Assembly (NCBI RefSeq): GCF_013376415.1
Contig: NZ_WYET01000007.1
Span: 335,077-399,076, forward strand
From: Flagellimonas chongwuensis
GTDB lineage: Bacteria > Bacteroidota > Bacteroidia > Flavobacteriales > Flavobacteriaceae
Length of the DNA: 64,000 nt
Direction: 5' to 3'
Shown one piece after another: positions 53,709 through 63,814 of this stretch. How positions within the stretch are numbered: position 1 is the stretch's first letter; the number at the start of each line of letters is the position of its first letter. The notes beneath the pieces are model-generated. The model made no database searches. It was not told the origin of the DNA and was given only the letters and a program-made list of their open reading frames with translations. The translations under genes and the position numbers were made by a program.

Positions 53709-53749
53709 AATAACGATAATCACATCAAAAATTAAGAAAATCAAATATT

Positions 53750-54628
53750 TTATGACCGATATGATCGAATAGCTTTGGGAGTGGTCCCTGTTAATCTTTT
53801 AAAGTAGTTATTAAAGTAGGTCGGGTAGTCAAATCCTAGGGCATATGCGATTTCACTTACGTTCCAATTGGTATGCTGTAATAAAGCTTTGGCCTCAGTG
53901 ACTATTCTTTCGGAAATGTGCGCACTTGTAGATTTGCCCGTTACTTCCTTAATGGATTTATTGAGATAATTTACGTGTACAGAAAGATTGTCCGCATAGT
54001 CCTGAGGACTCCTTAACTGTAATGGATTGTCAGCCGTCTCGATAGGAAATTGTCTTTCCAACAGTTCAAAAAACACATTGGTCAAACGAGAAGCGGCACT
54101 CTGATGTTGTTCGTATTTTTCAGATGGCTGCATTTTTAGCGCCTCATGAAGAATTAAATGGATGTAGTTTCTAATCAGTTCATCCTTAAAGGAATAGTCC
54201 GTGTACTGTTCCTCAATCATCTTATCAAAAATACTGTTCAAGAACAACCGTTGGTCTTCTGTCAGTTTTAGAACCGGAGTTCCGCCAAAACTAAATAAAG
54301 GTGACTTAAGGATGCTATCGGAGCGTTCCGACATATTTAAAAACTCTTCCGAAAACAAACAGGTATAACCAACATAGCTAGTAGAAATGGTTTCCCAAGA
54401 ATATGGGATGTGAGGATTTCCAAAAAACAAAATGGTGCCTTCCTGTTCAAAACTTCTATCCGAATAGTTGATGATACTTTTCCCTGTCGTCAAGCAAATT
54501 TTATAAAAATCCTTTCGACTGTATATTTTAGTAGCACTACTATCCTCTTCAATCTTGAACACATTGAACCCTTTCAACTTTAATTCTTGATTGAACGGGG
54601 ATACGGATCTCTCAGTTTTTGTTTGCAT
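53750..54628 (-). CDS. AraC family transcriptional regulator
   Basis: The 292-residue protein has an N-terminal cupin-like sensing domain (about 1-190). The C-terminal AraC DNA-binding domain has YADNLSVHVNYLNKSIKEV and NVSEIAYALGFDYPTYFNNY, ending TPKAIRSYRS. It is transcribed toward the hydrolase gene 96 nt downstream and is its likely regulator. Confidence 0.92.
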   Translation of the reverse strand: MQTKTERSVSPFNQELKLKGFNVFKIEEDSSATKIYSRKDFYKICLTTGKSIINYSDRSFEQEGTILFFGNPHIPYSWETISTSYVGYTCLFSEEFLNMSERSDSILKSPLFSFGGTPVLKLTEDQRLFLNSIFDKMIEEQYTDYSFKDELIRNYIHLILHEALKMQPSEKYEQHQSAASRLTNVFFELLERQFPIETADNPLQLRSPQDYADNLSVHVNYLNKSIKEVTGKSTSAHISERIVTEAKALLQHTNWNVSEIAYALGFDYPTYFNNYFKRLTGTTPKAIRSYRS

Positions 54629-54685
54629 GCCGCAAAATTAAGAAATTCAAATCATGATTATGCTGTACTAAAGCATTTTTTAATC

Positions 54686-56929
54686 CTACACAAAAGGCTG
54701 ATCGTAATACCGTTTTCCGGTAGCCCTGTACATAGCATTGGCCAAAGCCGGGAAAATGGGCGGAAAGGCAGGTTCGCCCAAGCCCGTTGGGTCCATTTGG
54801 TTGTCCACAAAATGCACCTCTATATTTTTGGGTGCTTCAAGCATGCGAATCATTCGGTAGTCGTCAAAATTTTTCTTGTTGGGTTTACCGTTTTCAAAAC
54901 TCAAGGAACCGAACATGGCATTACCTATACCGTCCACAACAGCACCTTCCAAGAGGTTCTTGGCAGCATCGGGATTGATAACAATGCCACAATCCACGGC
55001 ACAATATACTTTTTCCACTTTTGGTTTTCCGTCCTCCATCACCAGATCGAGAACTTGGGCCACATAGGAATTATGGCAAAAATATGCTGCCACTCCCCTA
55101 TGGATACCAGGTTTTTCCTCGCCCCAATTCGATTTATCCCTGACCAACTCTAAAACACCTCTGTACCTTGCAGGGTCATAGTCCTTTCTATCGCCAACGG
55201 GGCTAGTCTCGGCCCTGCTCAATAGTTCCAATCGCATTTCAATAGGGTCTTTCCCCATTACCTCTGCCAGTTCATCCAAAAATGACTGTTCGGCACAGGC
55301 CATAAAGTTAGAACTGGGAGCTCTAAAAGAACCCACTGTAATATTGGAAGGTATCGTCCAATCCTCAGCCAGATAATTATCCAAGGTTCCAGCAGGAAAT
55401 CTATTGGCATATAATGGACTTTGCGGAACTCCACCCGCATTTACGTGAAGCCCGGTAAGGTTTTTATCCTCATCCAAAGCCGCTTTGTAAGTTGCTCTGT
55501 ACGCCGGTCTATATATTCCTGAAGTCATATCATCTTCCCGGGTATACATCAGTTTTACCGGTGCGTTCATTCTTTGGGAAATTATTCCTGCTTCGACCAA
55601 CCAATGGGCGTATGATCTGCGTCCATAACCACCACCTAAACGGGTCATTTTTATGTTTATCTTCTCCAAGGGAATATCCAATCTGGCGGACAAGGTTTTT
55701 TCTGTGAACTCAGGTTTTTGCAAGGGTCCTACAAACTCCGCTCTTTCCGGGGTCACATGGGCAAAAAAGTTCATCGGTTCCATACAGTTGTGGGCCAGAA
55801 AAGGTGCTGTGTACGAACGTTCCAGAACATGGCTCGCTTCTCGCAATGCCTTTTCAGGATTACCGTCCTTTCTACGTTCGTTTCCTTTTTGATTGGACAT
55901 CTCCTTCATCTTTCTGTCATGGTCCGAGGTGCTTTCCAAGCCTGCAGGAAACTTTGTAGAGGTCTTGCGACCAAACATGTCTTGGGCCACTGTTAAATCC
56001 GGTCGAGGCTCCCAATTAATATTGGAGGAAAGTGCATTTTTAGCGTTCATCACCTCCCATGTAGAATCGCCCACAACTACTACCAAATCCAAAAACGAAT
56101 TGGTATCAAAAAACTGCCACTCGTAATCATCTGCATAGGTATTGATGGCAAAAACATCCTTTATACCTGGCATATTTTTTACAGAAGACGCATCAAAATC
56201 CTTAACCGTTAAACCAAAGGCCGGCGGGTGTACTATCATGGCCGTGAGCATACCTTCTTGAATATGGTCCAGTCCGAACAATGGTTTTCCCGTGATAATT
56301 TTTTGGGTATCCACATTCTTTTTAGAGGTACCTATTATAGTGAAATCGGATAACTGTTTTAGTGTGATGGTCTCGGGGGCAGGAACTTCTAACTGTGATG
56401 CCGCCGTGGCAAACTCTCCATAACCCGCCTTTTTATCACTTCCTGCATGGGACAATTCTCCTTTTGAGGCTGATAGCTCATCAACGGGCACTTGCCATTT
56501 TTCCGCAGCTGCCTGCATCAGCATATATTTTGCAGAAGCTCCTGCCTGTCTCAAACTTTTCCAACTTTGGCGAATGGCCTGACTACCCCCGATAAACTGA
56601 CGGGTATACTTATCCGTATCCAAGGGAGCCTGTTCTACCACTACCATATCCCAATCGGCATCCAACTCATCTGCCACGATCATGGGCATGGAAGTCTTCA
56701 CATTTTGACCGCCTTCCGGGTTGGGGGACATTATGGTGACCATACCATTTTCGGCTATTTTAATATACCCGTTAACCTCTATCCAATCTTCAGGCATTAC
56801 CTCTCCCACCGTTTTCTTTTGATCCTTGCAAGACATTATCCAGCTAAAACCAAGCATTAAACCTCCTCCGGCCAAAGTGGATGATTTTAAGAATAAACGT
56901 CTGTTCATTTGAGTACTGGTAGTAGCCAT
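54686..56929 (-). CDS. Molybdopterin-binding large subunit of an isoquinoline 1-oxidoreductase/xanthine dehydrogenase-type enzyme
   Basis: The 747-residue protein has a twin-arginine-like N-terminus (NRRLFLKSSTLAGGGLMLGF) and the fold of the Mo-binding subunit of IorB-type enzymes. Patterns include RLGGGYGRRSYAHW, FRAPSSNFMACAEQSFLDEL and the C-terminal GLGEPAFPP with catalytic Glu719. Partners in this family normally include a small (2Fe-2S) subunit gene, which is absent from both sides here. The protein alone cannot pass electrons out in the usual way. The substrate is unknown; aldehydes or N-heterocycles are typical. Confidence 0.88.
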   Translation of the reverse strand: MATTSTQMNRRLFLKSSTLAGGGLMLGFSWIMSCKDQKKTVGEVMPEDWIEVNGYIKIAENGMVTIMSPNPEGGQNVKTSMPMIVADELDADWDMVVVEQAPLDTDKYTRQFIGGSQAIRQSWKSLRQAGASAKYMLMQAAAEKWQVPVDELSASKGELSHAGSDKKAGYGEFATAASQLEVPAPETITLKQLSDFTIIGTSKKNVDTQKIITGKPLFGLDHIQEGMLTAMIVHPPAFGLTVKDFDASSVKNMPGIKDVFAINTYADDYEWQFFDTNSFLDLVVVVGDSTWEVMNAKNALSSNINWEPRPDLTVAQDMFGRKTSTKFPAGLESTSDHDRKMKEMSNQKGNERRKDGNPEKALREASHVLERSYTAPFLAHNCMEPMNFFAHVTPERAEFVGPLQKPEFTEKTLSARLDIPLEKINIKMTRLGGGYGRRSYAHWLVEAGIISQRMNAPVKLMYTREDDMTSGIYRPAYRATYKAALDEDKNLTGLHVNAGGVPQSPLYANRFPAGTLDNYLAEDWTIPSNITVGSFRAPSSNFMACAEQSFLDELAEVMGKDPIEMRLELLSRAETSPVGDRKDYDPARYRGVLELVRDKSNWGEEKPGIHRGVAAYFCHNSYVAQVLDLVMEDGKPKVEKVYCAVDCGIVINPDAAKNLLEGAVVDGIGNAMFGSLSFENGKPNKKNFDDYRMIRMLEAPKNIEVHFVDNQMDPTGLGEPAFPPIFPALANAMYRATGKRYYDQPFV

Positions 56930-57038
56930 GGTATAGTTTTTAAAGGTTTATACGGCCAATCAATCCCTTAACATATCTTGACTGGCCTTATTTTCTTGAA
57001 AATAGTAATTAAAGATTACGTTTTCACTTTAGGTACTG

Positions 57039-57596
57039 TTAATTATCCAAATGCTTGATAACTTTAGCTGGGATTCCGGCAACAACTGTATTGGGAGGCA
57101 CATCCTTATTGACCAACGCTCCTGCTGCCACTACGGAATTTTCTCCAACGGTTACGCCGGGGAGAATCGTGGCGCTTGCTCCTATCCAAACATTCCTTTT
57201 AATCAGAACGGAGCTCGGCACCATGGTCTTCCTGGTTTTGATGTCGGTTGGATGGTTTTCCGAAGTGATGCTTACACGCGGGCCGATCATAACGTCATCT
57301 TCTATAGTAATTCCCCCAAGGTCCAAAAAACTGCAGGCATGGTTGATAAACACATTTTTTCCCAATGAAATGTTCTTTCCATAGTTGGTATAAAAAGGTG
57401 TGAACAACGTGGTACTCGCATCAACAGGAGAACCAATAATCTTGCTCAATATTTCTCTAGTTTCGTTTACATTCTGGGAAGCGTTCAATTTTGTGGACAA
57501 CGCAATGGTATTGTTGACCTCAATGCCAATTTTTGTATAATCAGGGTCGTTCATGAGAATCTCCTCTCCTTGCATCATTCTTTCAAAAATGTTCAT
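57039..57596 (-). CDS. Sugar O-acetyltransferase (MaaT/LacA-like)
   Basis: From ATG 57596 the product has 185 residues. It has the N-terminal helical motif [15 protein letters not shown] and the left-handed beta-helix hexapeptide repeats ([20 protein letters not shown]). Catalytic His115 lies in ITSENHPTD. Members acetylate maltose, galactosides or nodulation-factor sugars with acetyl-CoA; this group is often found with hydrolase and aldo/keto reductase genes. The gene is divergent from an AraC gene, its likely regulator. The sugar acceptor is unknown. Confidence 0.9.
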   Translation of the reverse strand: MNIFERMMQGEEILMNDPDYTKIGIEVNNTIALSTKLNASQNVNETREILSKIIGSPVDASTTLFTPFYTNYGKNISLGKNVFINHACSFLDLGGITIEDDVMIGPRVSITSENHPTDIKTRKTMVPSSVLIKRNVWIGASATILPGVTVGENSVVAAGALVNKDVPPNTVVAGIPAKVIKHLDN

Positions 57597-57827
57597 TGTC
57601 TTCAATAAAATATATTTTGTTTTAATCTAAAATACGGCTTCGTTTTCAGCTTTAATCATCATCCACATTTTTTCGTTTGTCTTTCCACCGCTCACCTCAA
57701 AGATATTCAGTAGAAAAGCATCTGCTCTTACCCATTTTACAGAAACGCCTACCTTTTTTACGGTTTCACTCATCTGATGTAAGAGAACCATTGTTTCTAT
57801 TGGTTGTTTTGCCTACATTGTTAGGCT

Positions 57828-58730
57828 ATGAGCAAGGTCATCAATTTGGAAACAGTGAACGATTATTGCAATCGCTTTAATCAAAGCTCGCAACACCCAT
57901 TGGTCAGTGTTATGAATCTCCACGACCTAGTAAGAAACTCCCAGCATGGGATAGAGGCCCTTCGCTTTAATTTTTATGGGATATTCTTAAAGCAAAACCC
58001 CGATTGTATTCTAAAGTACGGTAGAAAATATTATGATTTTCAAGAAGGCACTTTGGTGTTCATAGGTCCCGGTCAGATTGTCCAAATTGAAAATAGTGAT
58101 GATTATATACCATCTGGCCATGCCCTATTGTTCCATCCCGATTTATTGCTCAAAACCAATCTTGGACAATTCATTTCTAAATACTCTTTCTTTTCTTACG
58201 AATTGAGCGAGGCGCTCCACTTATCTCAACGAGAGCGTCAAATTATTATCGACTGCCTGGAAAAAATCCGATTTGAACTGGAAAGAGATATAGATAAGCA
58301 TAGCAAAGAACTTATTGTATCTAATATTGAACTGTTTCTTCGCTACTGTTCACGCTTTTATGACCGCCAATTTATCACCCGTGATGCGGTGAACGATGGT
58401 GTGGTTTATCAATTTAAAAAGTCCCTGCACAACTACATCCATTCAGGTAAAGCTCGAGAATTAGGATGCCCATTCGTTGGCTATTTTGCCAGGGAACAGG
58501 ACCTATCCCCGAATTATTTTGGAGACCTCATCAAAAAGGAAACGGGCAAAAGTGCTTTGGAGATAATCCAGGCCAAGTTAATCGAAGTGGCCAAGGAACG
58601 TATTTTTGATTCTTCAAAAACAGTAAGTGAGATTGCTTACGAACTCGGGTTTAAACATCCTCAACATTTCTCTCGCTTGTTTAAGAACAAGGTAGGATAC
58701 TCGCCCAATGAGTACCGTATGATGAATTAA
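57828..58730 (+). CDS. AraC family transcriptional regulator
   Basis: The 300-residue protein has an N-terminal sensing domain, with FQEGTLVFIGPGQIVQIE and GHALLFHPDLL as in cupin-like sensors. The C-terminal AraC DNA-binding domain has LSPNYFGDLIKKETGKSAL and TVSEIAYELGFKHPQHFSRL, ending SPNEYRMM. It is divergent from the acetyltransferase gene, with 231 bp between for control. It is convergent with the NDH-2 gene. Confidence 0.92.
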   Translation: MSKVINLETVNDYCNRFNQSSQHPLVSVMNLHDLVRNSQHGIEALRFNFYGIFLKQNPDCILKYGRKYYDFQEGTLVFIGPGQIVQIENSDDYIPSGHALLFHPDLLLKTNLGQFISKYSFFSYELSEALHLSQRERQIIIDCLEKIRFELERDIDKHSKELIVSNIELFLRYCSRFYDRQFITRDAVNDGVVYQFKKSLHNYIHSGKARELGCPFVGYFAREQDLSPNYFGDLIKKETGKSALEIIQAKLIEVAKERIFDSSKTVSEIAYELGFKHPQHFSRLFKNKVGYSPNEYRMMN

Positions 58731-58781
58731 GATCCCTTGGCTCAAGCACTAAGCGAAAGCATTTTAAATTCTAAGCAATTT

Positions 58782-60053
58782 TTAAACTTCTCGCTCCTTA
58801 GGTTTAATGATCATTCTGAAGTATTGATCTCTGTGGATATAATATCCGATCCAGTCAACAAACGCACGCATTCGGTTCTTAAAATTGACCAAGCCCATGA
58901 TGTGGACAAATATCCAAATAAGCCAAGCCAAAAAGCCTTTGACGGAATAATTTTGACCAGGAATGTCCAAAACGGCCTTGTTTCTGCCTATAATGGCCAA
59001 AGACCCCTTATCCTTATAGGTAAAATTCTGCCAACTCCCATCTTTCCTTTCCAAGTTCTTGGCCAAGTTTTCGGCCTGTTGTATTGCTGGTTGCGCCAAT
59101 TGCGGATGTCCATTAGGAAATGCCTCGTCGCCCGATACTAGCGCACAGTCTCCCAAAGCATAAACGTTTGTATAGCCTTCTACCAGATTGACCCCATTTG
59201 TTTTTAAACGATTGCCACTGCCATAACTTTCTTTGTTGAATCCATCAAAAGTCTTTGCGGAGACTCCTGCGGCCCAAATCAGGTTCTTGGTAAAGATTTC
59301 TGTATCGTCGGACAACAATACTTTTTCATTGTCAAAGTCTTTTACGAAGGTGTTCAATTTAATTTTAACTCCGTATTGTTCAAGCTTTTTATGTGTGTAT
59401 TTCTGTGATTTGATGGACATAGCCGACAATACCGCGTTTTGACCATCGATCAAATAAATACCTCCTAGATCTTCCCGATCTAGTTCAGGATAGTCTTTTT
59501 TGAGGATTGAAGAGCTCATTTCAGCTAAAATCCCCGATAACTCAACACCCGTAGGACCTGCCCCGGCAATTACAAAGGTCAACAAATGTTTACGCGCCTC
59601 TGCTTTTTGCAAACGGGTGGCACGATCTAATCGTGTTAGAATAGTATTACGTAAGGATAATGCATCGCTGATGGTCTTCATCGGAAGACTATATTTTTCG
59701 ATATTCCTGTTTCCAAAGAAATTGCTTTCCGCCCCAGTGGCCATTACCAGAATATCATAATGCAACTCGCCATTGCTCAAGATTATTTTGTTTTCCAAAG
59801 GCACCACTTTTTCCAAACTGCCCAATCGAAAACGAACATTTTTTTTATCTCGAAGGATTCTTCGAAACGGATAACTTATTGCGGAAGGTTCCATGAAACC
59901 TGTAGATACTTGATAAATCAATGGAGGAAAAAAATTGTAGTTGTTTACGTCCACCAAAATGACATCGTATTTTTTGGAATTGCCCAATCCCTTGATAAGT
60001 TCAAGACCTGCAAATCCCCCTCCTACGACCACAACTTTTTGCTTGTTTTCCAT
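58782..60053 (-). CDS. Type II NADH dehydrogenase (NDH-2)-like flavoprotein
   Basis: The 423-residue protein has an FAD-binding start VVVVGGGFAGLELIKGL (7-23), the block NNYNFFPPLIYQVSTGFMEP, a second nucleotide-binding motif IAGAGPTGVELSGILAEM, and the FAD-ribityl block VYALGDCA. A hydrophobic amphipathic C-terminal region (LAWLIWIFVHIMGLV) fits membrane attachment. It should oxidise NADH with menaquinone without pumping protons. A TAATTTTG box precedes it; it is not coupled to the sortilin-like gene upstream, because of a terminator. Confidence 0.92.
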   Translation of the reverse strand: MENKQKVVVVGGGFAGLELIKGLGNSKKYDVILVDVNNYNFFPPLIYQVSTGFMEPSAISYPFRRILRDKKNVRFRLGSLEKVVPLENKIILSNGELHYDILVMATGAESNFFGNRNIEKYSLPMKTISDALSLRNTILTRLDRATRLQKAEARKHLLTFVIAGAGPTGVELSGILAEMSSSILKKDYPELDREDLGGIYLIDGQNAVLSAMSIKSQKYTHKKLEQYGVKIKLNTFVKDFDNEKVLLSDDTEIFTKNLIWAAGVSAKTFDGFNKESYGSGNRLKTNGVNLVEGYTNVYALGDCALVSGDEAFPNGHPQLAQPAIQQAENLAKNLERKDGSWQNFTYKDKGSLAIIGRNKAVLDIPGQNYSVKGFLAWLIWIFVHIMGLVNFKNRMRAFVDWIGYYIHRDQYFRMIIKPKEREV

Positions 60054-60070
60054 TCCAATAACCTTTTATT

Positions 60071-60078
60071 CAAAATTA
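60071..60078 (-). promoter_or_regulatory. Candidate -7 element for the NDH-2 gene
   Basis: The minus strand reads TAATTTTG, matching TAnnTTTG, 17 nt before the ATG at 60053. The -33 element is not clear. Confidence 0.4.
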
Positions 60079-60169
60079 CGGTTATCGCAACAGATTTTAC
60101 TTAAACTGGTTTAATAACCTCATCAAAACATTCCATTCTATCCAAAACAATCATCAGAATGTATACAAA

Positions 60170-60201
60170 ACAAAAAAGAAGGCCCAATAAAGAGGCCTTC
60201 T
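60170..60201 (-). terminator. Intrinsic terminator of the sortilin/BNR-repeat gene
   Basis: On the minus strand AGAAGGCC and GGCCTTCT form a perfect 8-bp stem with a 9-nt loop, followed by TTTTT. It lies 34 nt after the stop at 60235 and separates that gene from the NDH-2 gene. Confidence 0.88.
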
Positions 60202-60234
60202 CGACTAAACACACAACTATGAAGCAAAAAATGA

Positions 60235-63200
60235 TTAAGGGGTATAAATCTGGGGAAGCTCCGTATTCGCAATAAGCTGGTTGAATTCAGCAACTTCTTT
60301 GCTCTTTATGAACTGTAAATCAGTTTTTAGTTTGTTCCATTGATCAAGATAATCTTTAGTCACCTCTCTAACCCCTTCGGTAACGGGCAGGTTTCCTTTC
60401 CCAATACGGTTTAGAAAGTCTTTGTATTTGATCAACAATCTGGCCTCGAACATATAATTGCTTTGATAGGTCCGCATTTCCTTTTGCAAGATTTTCGCTA
60501 TCCAGTCATCAATGCGCTCTTCGAGGAGTTTTCCTTTGGCATTTAATTCCGGCGAATCCGATTCTTCCATCACAAATTTCAACTGTTGCTTTACCTTTCT
60601 TAGGTCCCTTACCCCTTGGGTCATTTCGGTACCTGCTCTATAAATTGATCTGAAAATTCCATCTCGTTCCACATATGCTTCTTCCACATTATTGACACTC
60701 ATCTTGATTCTTGGATCAATAGTGATGGCAAAATCTTGGGTCATAACAACATCACCTATGGTCAATCTTACTTTATAATCACCGGGAGCCGCATCATAAG
60801 CACTTAAATCTCGATTGGTGGTATACAGTTCAGTTAGGCAATCAAACATTCCTTTCCGCATGTTCCACTTATATCGGTGTGTTCCGATTGACTTTTTTAA
60901 TTGTGGCTTAATCAAGCTATCGCATTCAGTTCTTTCAACATTGGTGAATTCAGCATGGATTACCCCACCTTCGCTGTCCAGTATCTCCAAGGACATTTTT
61001 GTATCCGCAGAAACTTCTTTGTTGTTCACGTAATGGATTTGAACTCCTTTTGGAGGGTTTTGACCACTGCCATCGGAACTATAAGCGACTGATAATTCCG
61101 CATGGGCATTATTGGGTTGGTACAAGAAATAGTCCGATTTTGCCACCTCATCCGAAATTTGGTGCAAAGGGGTAAGATTATCCAAAATCCAAATGGCTCT
61201 ACCTTGTGTGGTGACCACCAAATCCTTACGTTGTACCCTCAAATCGGTTATAGGTACCTCGGGGAGGTTGTTCTGTAGCGAATGCCATTGTTTACCGTTA
61301 TCAAAAGAAACGAACATTCCCGTTTCCGTACCAGCATACAGCAATCCTTTTCTGTCCGGATCCTCTCTAACCGTTCTGGCAAAAGTGTCCTCCGGGATTC
61401 CATTTACAATTTTTTCCCAGGATGCTCCGTAGTCAGTAGTTTTATATATCTGTGGGGTAAAATTGTTCATCTTATAGCCGGCCATGGCAAAATAAGCTGT
61501 ACCTGCATCGTGTGGGGAGGGTTCCACTACATTTATGATACCTTCCTCCAAACCTTTTGGCGTGACATTGGTCCATGTAGCGCCCCCATCTTGGGTAACG
61601 TGCACCAGGCCACAATCGGAACCTGCCCAGACCACACCTTCCTTAACAGGAGATTCTTCAATATTGAATATATTATTGTAGCTCTCCGCGGTAATCTGTT
61701 CGTTGGAAATGGGTATTCCACCTTTTCCTTGATGGTCCTTATTGTTTCTGGTAAGATCTTCACTTACTGTTTCCCATGTTACCCCCCTATCGGTGGATTT
61801 CATAATGTATTGGGAACCATAATAAATTACATTTGGATTGTGGGGAGAAACCATTACCGGCCCGTTCCAATTCGCCCTCAGCTTAAGATTTTTTGGTTGT
61901 TCCCCACTTATTCGTTCTGGATACGGGCGAACCATCCGTGTATTATCGATATCACGGTCCCATTCCACAAAATTACTTGCAAAATAGGTTGAGTACACGT
62001 AACGTGGGTTGTTCGGGTCCAGAGCCACAGTCGAGGACTCCCCTGCACGCATAATATCCCAGTGCATTTCCCCAATTCCACTGTCCATAACCCGGCTATC
62101 TATTGCGATGGTACTGTTGTCCTGCTGGCCGGAATACACTCTGTAGGGATGACCATTATCGGTTATGGCCCTGTAAAATTGTCCTGTGGGCTGATTCATT
62201 ACGGTAGACCAAGTCTTACCTCCGTTATAGGTGATGGAAGCACCTCCATCATTCGCATTTGCCATAATGGCACTATTATTTGGGTTGATCCACATATCGT
62301 GATGATCTACATGGCTTCCCGGGTTACCGGTAAAGGTTTTGCCACCATCAATGGATTTCATGGCATGACTGTTCATTACCCACAGCTCGTCCTCATCATT
62401 AGGATCGGCAATAATGTGCATGTAGTACCAAGCCCTTGCATAGGTTGTTGCATCATTAGTGCTTTGAGAAAATGTTTCACCTGCATCATTGGAACGATAC
62501 ACCCCTCCTTCACGTTCTTTTGCCTCAATGGCCATGTATACCACGTTTGGATTGGCCGGACTAATATCGATGCCCATTTTTCCCTTTAGCTTTGGAAGAC
62601 CTTTGTTGATTTCCTTCCAGGTTTTACCACCATCTGTGGTCTTGAAAACCTTACTTCCAGGGCCACCACTCTGTACAACCCAAGGTTTTCTTTGGAAATC
62701 CCAAGAGGTTACCATCATAAAATTGGGGTCGGATTCACTAACCGTCATATCCACGATTCCTGAGTGATCGTTTACATACAGTATTTTTTCCCAGGTTTTC
62801 CCTCCATCTTCTGATAGGTACAATCCCCGATATTCGTCCGTTCCCCATGGATTACCTTGTGCCGCAACATAAACTTTGTCCGGATCGGTAGGGTGAACAT
62901 AAATTTCACCAATATGTCGTGTCTCTTTAAGGCCGATATGTTCCCACGTTTTTCCCGCATCCAAGGATTTGTACATACCATCCCCATGAGATGTTTTTAC
63001 ACCACGAATACAGGATTCACCGGTTCCCACGTAGATAATGTTATGGTCAGATGGAGCTATGGTGATATCCCCGATTCCTGTGGTATTAAAATAGCCATCG
63101 GAGATATTGTTCCAAGTTTCGCCGCCATCCTCGGTTTTCCATACGCCCCCTCCAGTGGCCCCCATGTAATAGGTGAAAATATCATCGGGAATGCCTTCTA

Positions 63201-63354
63201 TCGTTGTTGCTCTTCCTCCACGGAAGGGCCCAATATTTCTATATTCCATCGACTCGTAGAGCCGCTCATTTATACCGCTGCCCGGCTTTTTTCGTTGTCC
63301 AAAGGTCGAAAAGGATATTGCCATACAGAGCAATATAAAAAACTGATTTTTCAT
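60235..63354 (-). CDS. Large exported beta-propeller protein (sortilin/VPS10 or BNR-repeat type)
   Basis: From ATG 63354 the product has 1039 residues with a signal peptide ending FSTFGQ (about 20). Residues 30-740 hold many BNR/Asp-box repeats such as GGVWKTEDGGETWNNIS, SKVFKTTDGGKTWKEI and GGATWTNVTPKGLEEG, giving two seven-bladed propellers. The tail (740-1039) has an immunoglobulin-like part and a helical end (YRAGTEMTQGVRDLRKVKQQ). Relatives in Bacteroidota are exported and called glycosyl hydrolase or VPS10-domain proteins; catalytic activity is not established. It is a single-gene unit ended by a terminator. Confidence 0.87.
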   Translation of the reverse strand: MKNQFFILLCMAISFSTFGQRKKPGSGINERLYESMEYRNIGPFRGGRATTIEGIPDDIFTYYMGATGGGVWKTEDGGETWNNISDGYFNTTGIGDITIAPSDHNIIYVGTGESCIRGVKTSHGDGMYKSLDAGKTWEHIGLKETRHIGEIYVHPTDPDKVYVAAQGNPWGTDEYRGLYLSEDGGKTWEKILYVNDHSGIVDMTVSESDPNFMMVTSWDFQRKPWVVQSGGPGSKVFKTTDGGKTWKEINKGLPKLKGKMGIDISPANPNVVYMAIEAKEREGGVYRSNDAGETFSQSTNDATTYARAWYYMHIIADPNDEDELWVMNSHAMKSIDGGKTFTGNPGSHVDHHDMWINPNNSAIMANANDGGASITYNGGKTWSTVMNQPTGQFYRAITDNGHPYRVYSGQQDNSTIAIDSRVMDSGIGEMHWDIMRAGESSTVALDPNNPRYVYSTYFASNFVEWDRDIDNTRMVRPYPERISGEQPKNLKLRANWNGPVMVSPHNPNVIYYGSQYIMKSTDRGVTWETVSEDLTRNNKDHQGKGGIPISNEQITAESYNNIFNIEESPVKEGVVWAGSDCGLVHVTQDGGATWTNVTPKGLEEGIINVVEPSPHDAGTAYFAMAGYKMNNFTPQIYKTTDYGASWEKIVNGIPEDTFARTVREDPDRKGLLYAGTETGMFVSFDNGKQWHSLQNNLPEVPITDLRVQRKDLVVTTQGRAIWILDNLTPLHQISDEVAKSDYFLYQPNNAHAELSVAYSSDGSGQNPPKGVQIHYVNNKEVSADTKMSLEILDSEGGVIHAEFTNVERTECDSLIKPQLKKSIGTHRYKWNMRKGMFDCLTELYTTNRDLSAYDAAPGDYKVRLTIGDVVMTQDFAITIDPRIKMSVNNVEEAYVERDGIFRSIYRAGTEMTQGVRDLRKVKQQLKFVMEESDSPELNAKGKLLEERIDDWIAKILQKEMRTYQSNYMFEARLLIKYKDFLNRIGKGNLPVTEGVREVTKDYLDQWNKLKTDLQFIKSKEVAEFNQLIANTELPQIYTP

Positions 63355-63814
63355 TTGATAAGGTTGAATTTTGGTTGGTTTTTTTAAAATTTTCACAAGT
63401 TACCAAGTACCGAACATCGGCATTGCAAAATTGATGCAATACGGAGGTACAAAGCAATAGATAATGATTCATCAATACATAAGTATTGTGACATCTAAAC
63501 CTTTATTTTTTAAAATTTGAATACCCTAAGTAAAAGACTATTCTTAGGTGGTGTTTTTCTGTAGTGTCATATTTAGTTTGATTTCGATTTACCCTGACTA
63601 AAAAACCAATTGAGGCCAATCAATTGAAAGGTTTTTACAGTCATAATTCATTACACCAACAAATTACAAAATAAATTCATTTCATCCCCGATTTTCCCTT
63701 AAAAATAAAGACTTTGACCTTCAATTGATACTCCATAAAGTTTAAAATGCATATCCCTTTTAGTAACTTTGCTTCAACTGTAAAATAAATATTCAAAAAT
63801 TAATTTAATCAAGT
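63355..63814. other. Divergent promoter region of the BNR-repeat gene and pruA
   Basis: The 460-bp gap holds no coding frame. ATTGCA (63422-63427) and TGCAAT (63435-63440) form a 6-7-6 dyad, which could be an operator for the minus-strand gene. The candidate pruA promoter is at 63765. Confidence 0.4.
63765..63772 (+). promoter_or_regulatory. Candidate -7 element for pruA
   Basis: TAACTTTG matches TAnnTTTG. It lies 50 nt before the pruA ATG, a normal leader length. The -33 position has only TTTAAA. Confidence 0.45.
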
